Shown: positions 62,818 through 64,000 of the stretch, in pieces | Layout of the letters: each line of letters begins with the position of its first letter | How positions within the stretch are numbered: position 1 is the stretch's first letter | DNA from: Alsobacter sp045348435 | Lineage (GTDB): Bacteria > Pseudomonadota > Alphaproteobacteria > Rhizobiales > Beijerinckiaceae | NCBI RefSeq assembly: GCF_045348435.1 | Contig: NZ_CP157484.1 | Location: forward strand, 4,154,001-4,218,000 | Reading direction: 5' to 3' | Length of the DNA: 64,000 nucleotides | The notes under the pieces: generated by a model | The model's database searches: none | What the model saw: the letters and a program-made list of their open reading frames with translations, nothing else | Told to the model about the DNA's origin: nothing | Made by a program: the position numbers and the translations under genes

Positions 62818-63248
62818 GCCGACAGATCTCCGGCGACGAGCGCGTCGGCCGCCGTCACCACGAGCTTCATCCGACGCACGACCTCGCGCAGCGCGCTCGA
62901 GCCGATCTCGATGGAATGCGCGTCCTGCGGCTGCCTGGCGCCGAGCCGCGACAGGCTGATCTCGATGCGGGACAGGTCGGCGATCAACGCGTCGGACGAA
63001 CGCGCGAGCGGCCCGAGGTCGCCGGACGCAAGCCGCATGCTCTGCGCCGCAGGCGCAGCCGCCGCAGCGCGCGGACGCGCGGCCACGACCCCGGCTGGCC
63101 TGGGCTGCGTCGGCTGGTCGACCCCGCCGAGCCTCGCGCGCGGCTCCAGCGCGCGGATGCGGGCCAGATCCGGCGCCCCGCCCCGGTCGACGCTTTTGGA
63201 GATATCCCAACGTGACAAGCCGGCCTCCTCGACGAGACCACTAGGCAT
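62814..63248 (-). CDS. First gene of the type III operon, possible SctX-like protein
   Basis: The 144-residue protein has a disordered, Pro/Ala-rich N-terminal half and a helical C-terminal half (LARSSDALIADLSRIEISLS, ALREVVRRMKLVVTAADALV). No motif is recognised. In Ysc systems the gene order is sctX-sctY-sctV, which this would match. It starts the long minus-strand operon and faces a regulatory region at 63249-63404. Confidence 0.6.
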   Translation of the reverse strand: MPSGLVEEAGLSRWDISKSVDRGGAPDLARIRALEPRARLGGVDQPTQPRPAGVVAARPRAAAAAPAAQSMRLASGDLGPLARSSDALIADLSRIEISLSRLGARQPQDAHSIEIGSSALREVVRRMKLVVTAADALVAGDLSA

Positions 63249-63274
63249 GTCTCAAGTCTGTATTTGCTTAAGAT

Positions 63275-63314
63275 CGGGATTTGGTCGGTCGTCATGCTTA
63301 ACGCGCGGTAAGCA
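63275..63314. promoter_or_regulatory. TGCTTAA repeats in the divergent type III promoter region
   Basis: TGCTTAA occurs at 63275-63281 and 63295-63301, exactly 20 bp apart. The second copy is also the left arm of a perfect inverted repeat TGCTTA-N8-TAAGCA (63295-63300 and 63309-63314), flanked by GTCA and by CCC. Two direct sites two helical turns apart plus an inverted site suggest a regulator-binding region. The GTCA-stem-CC layout loosely recalls the rhizobial tts box, but the consensus does not match fully. Confidence 0.5.
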
Positions 63315-63404
63315 GCCCTGCGGAGGCCTCGGTAGTCGCCTCGGATGGAACGGTCGCCGCTGCGATGCGATGAGTGGAGGCCACCTCTCTATGGGAACAG
63401 GCCG

Positions 63405-63725
63405 ATGACTCTGAAAATCAATGGGCCTTCCCGGGGAGGCGAGCTCGGCTCGTCCTCGTCGGCGACCGGCTCCTCTCAATTCGCCGAGGCGTTGCGCGCC
63501 CGGTCCGCGCCCGAGCAGGGCGCCGTCCGGGAAGCCTTGCGTGACGCCGGGCGCCCGCGCGACGCGATCGAAAATCTGATGCGACTTCCGGCGGCTCCCG
63601 CAGACGCCAGGCCGATCTCCTGCGGAGCGTCGGACACGGCCGCCCGCCTGCCCGGACTGCTGATCCGGCTGGACGAGCGCCCGCCGGCCGCCAAGCCGAT
63701 CATCTTGCGCAGCGCGAAGTCCTAG
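63405..63725 (+). CDS. Hypothetical protein with Ser-rich N-terminus, possible type III substrate
   Basis: The 106-residue protein starts MTLKINGPSRGGELGSSSSA. A polar, Ser/Gly-rich N-terminus with few acidic residues is typical of type III-secreted proteins. The rest (VREALRDAGRPRDAIENLMR, LPGLLIRLDERPPAAKPIIL) is not recognised. It is divergent from the type III operon across a shared 156 bp regulatory region and is followed by a strong terminator. Confidence 0.6.
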   Translation: MTLKINGPSRGGELGSSSSATGSSQFAEALRARSAPEQGAVREALRDAGRPRDAIENLMRLPAAPADARPISCGASDTAARLPGLLIRLDERPPAAKPIILRSAKS

Positions 63726-63750
63726 CCCGTCCGCCTCGACAGCACGAATG

Positions 63751-63787
63751 AGCCCGCAGCCTTCCCGGCTGCGGGCTTTCGTCGTTT
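63751..63787 (+). terminator. Rho-independent terminator after the 106-residue ORF
   Basis: A perfect 10-bp stem AGCCCGCAGC/GCTGCGGGCT (63751-63760 and 63768-63777), with loop CTTCCCG, is followed by TTCGTCGTTT. It lies 25 bp after the stop codon. Confidence 0.8.
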
Positions 63788-63886
63788 CGGGCGCGGGTCG
63801 TCACGCCCCCGCCTTCGCCTGCCGGGCGACCGCCGACAGGCGAAGGCCAGGCCTGGAGCCTGGCTCGCCCGACCGCGCAACGCAAA

Positions 63887-63913
63887 AAGGGCGGCCGCAT
63901 CGCGACCGCCCTT
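63887..63913 (-). terminator. Rho-independent terminator for the minus-strand gene at the window end
   Basis: Arms AAGGGCGG (63887-63894) and CCGCCCTT (63906-63913) are followed on the minus strand by TTTGCG after the stem, giving a five-T run including the stem edge. It lies just downstream of the partial gene ending at 63937. Confidence 0.75.
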
Positions 63914-63936
63914 CTGGTTTGCGTCTGAGTTCAGCG

Positions 63937-64000
63937 TCAGGCGTGGGCCTTCTCGGCCTTGGTGTAGTCGGCCTGGGTGACGTGCTTGCCGTTCAGGCTC
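63937..64000 (-). CDS. C-terminal end of an unidentified gene (rest outside window)
   Basis: The minus-strand frame reads SLNGKHVTQADYTKAEKAHA and then stop (TGA at 63937-63939). Codon use and the following terminator support a real gene end. Twenty residues are too few to name the product. Confidence 0.6.
   Translation of the reverse strand, partial: SLNGKHVTQADYTKAEKAHA

Noticed and set aside
51058..63248. Flagellar export genes instead of an injectisome
   Set aside because: The FliP/Q/R/FlhB/FlhA-like genes come with an SctJ lipoprotein lacking FliF features, plus SctK, SctI and an FHA-domain SctD. No flagellin, hook, rod or motor genes are present.
1..64000. tRNA, rRNA, insertion sequence or prophage
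   Set aside because: No cloverleaf, ribosomal RNA segment, transposase motif or phage structural gene was recognised on reading both strands.

Overview
The window is a continuous stretch of high-GC chromosome from what looks like an alphaproteobacterium of the Rhizobiales/Hyphomicrobiales. The grounds are the 41-residue rpmJ without zinc cysteines, a DUF2336 gene, a nolW/nolB-like rhizobial-type secretion gene order, a nested-hairpin intergenic element resembling RIME elements, and cysH-cysD-cysN with a plant-type (double-Cys plus CxxC) APS reductase. Genus cannot be fixed from the sequence alone. No tRNA, rRNA, CRISPR array, transposase or phage gene was seen.

Layout. 1-3.6 kb: the end of a glycerate 2-kinase/hydroxypyruvate reductase gene, a DUF1036 protein, an alpha/beta hydrolase, a TPR protein and rpmJ. 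3.9-8.6 kb: a five-gene branched-chain-amino-acid-type ABC importer. 8.7-17.5 kb: acyl-CoA catabolism (enoyl-CoA hydratase/3-hydroxyacyl-CoA dehydrogenase fusion, then a minus-strand block of three SDRs, a phosphotransferase-family protein, an acyl-CoA dehydrogenase, a thiolase and a MaoC hydratase), with a divergent TetR gene and a palindrome between the two directions. 18.3-20.2 kb: 8-oxoguanine deaminase and an Lrp/AsnC regulator. 20.3-27.4 kb: assimilatory sulfate reduction and transport (cysH, cysD, cysN, sulfate-binding protein, cysT, cysW, cysA).

27.8-46.4 kb is one minus-strand gene of about 6,208 codons. It encodes an RTX (hemolysin-type Ca-binding repeat) adhesin-like protein with a Pro-rich N-terminal linker, dozens of 70-81 residue RTX modules, two LamG-like inserts and seven carbohydrate-binding-like inserts. 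A near-identical 2,829 bp unit is tandemly repeated about 2.4 times inside it.

46.6-63.7 kb is a non-flagellar type III secretion (injectisome) locus. The plus-strand group is DUF2336, a tiny needle-like protein and SctD. A minus-strand group holds a 98-aa unknown, an atypical response regulator and a NolW-like secretin N-domain protein. The long minus-strand operon runs sctX-like, sctY-like, sctV, a small chaperone-like gene, a 58-aa protein, sctI, J, K, L, N, O, Q, R, S, T, U and an unknown. Three oddities stand out: SctU lacks the NPTH autocleavage motif, sctT is broken by an apparent one-base deletion, and no full secretin is present. The response regulator has Glu where the phospho-accepting Asp should be. 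The machine is therefore either divergent with unusual switching and regulation, or in early decay. The window ends with a small Ser-rich ORF divergent from the operon and the tail of an unidentified minus-strand gene.
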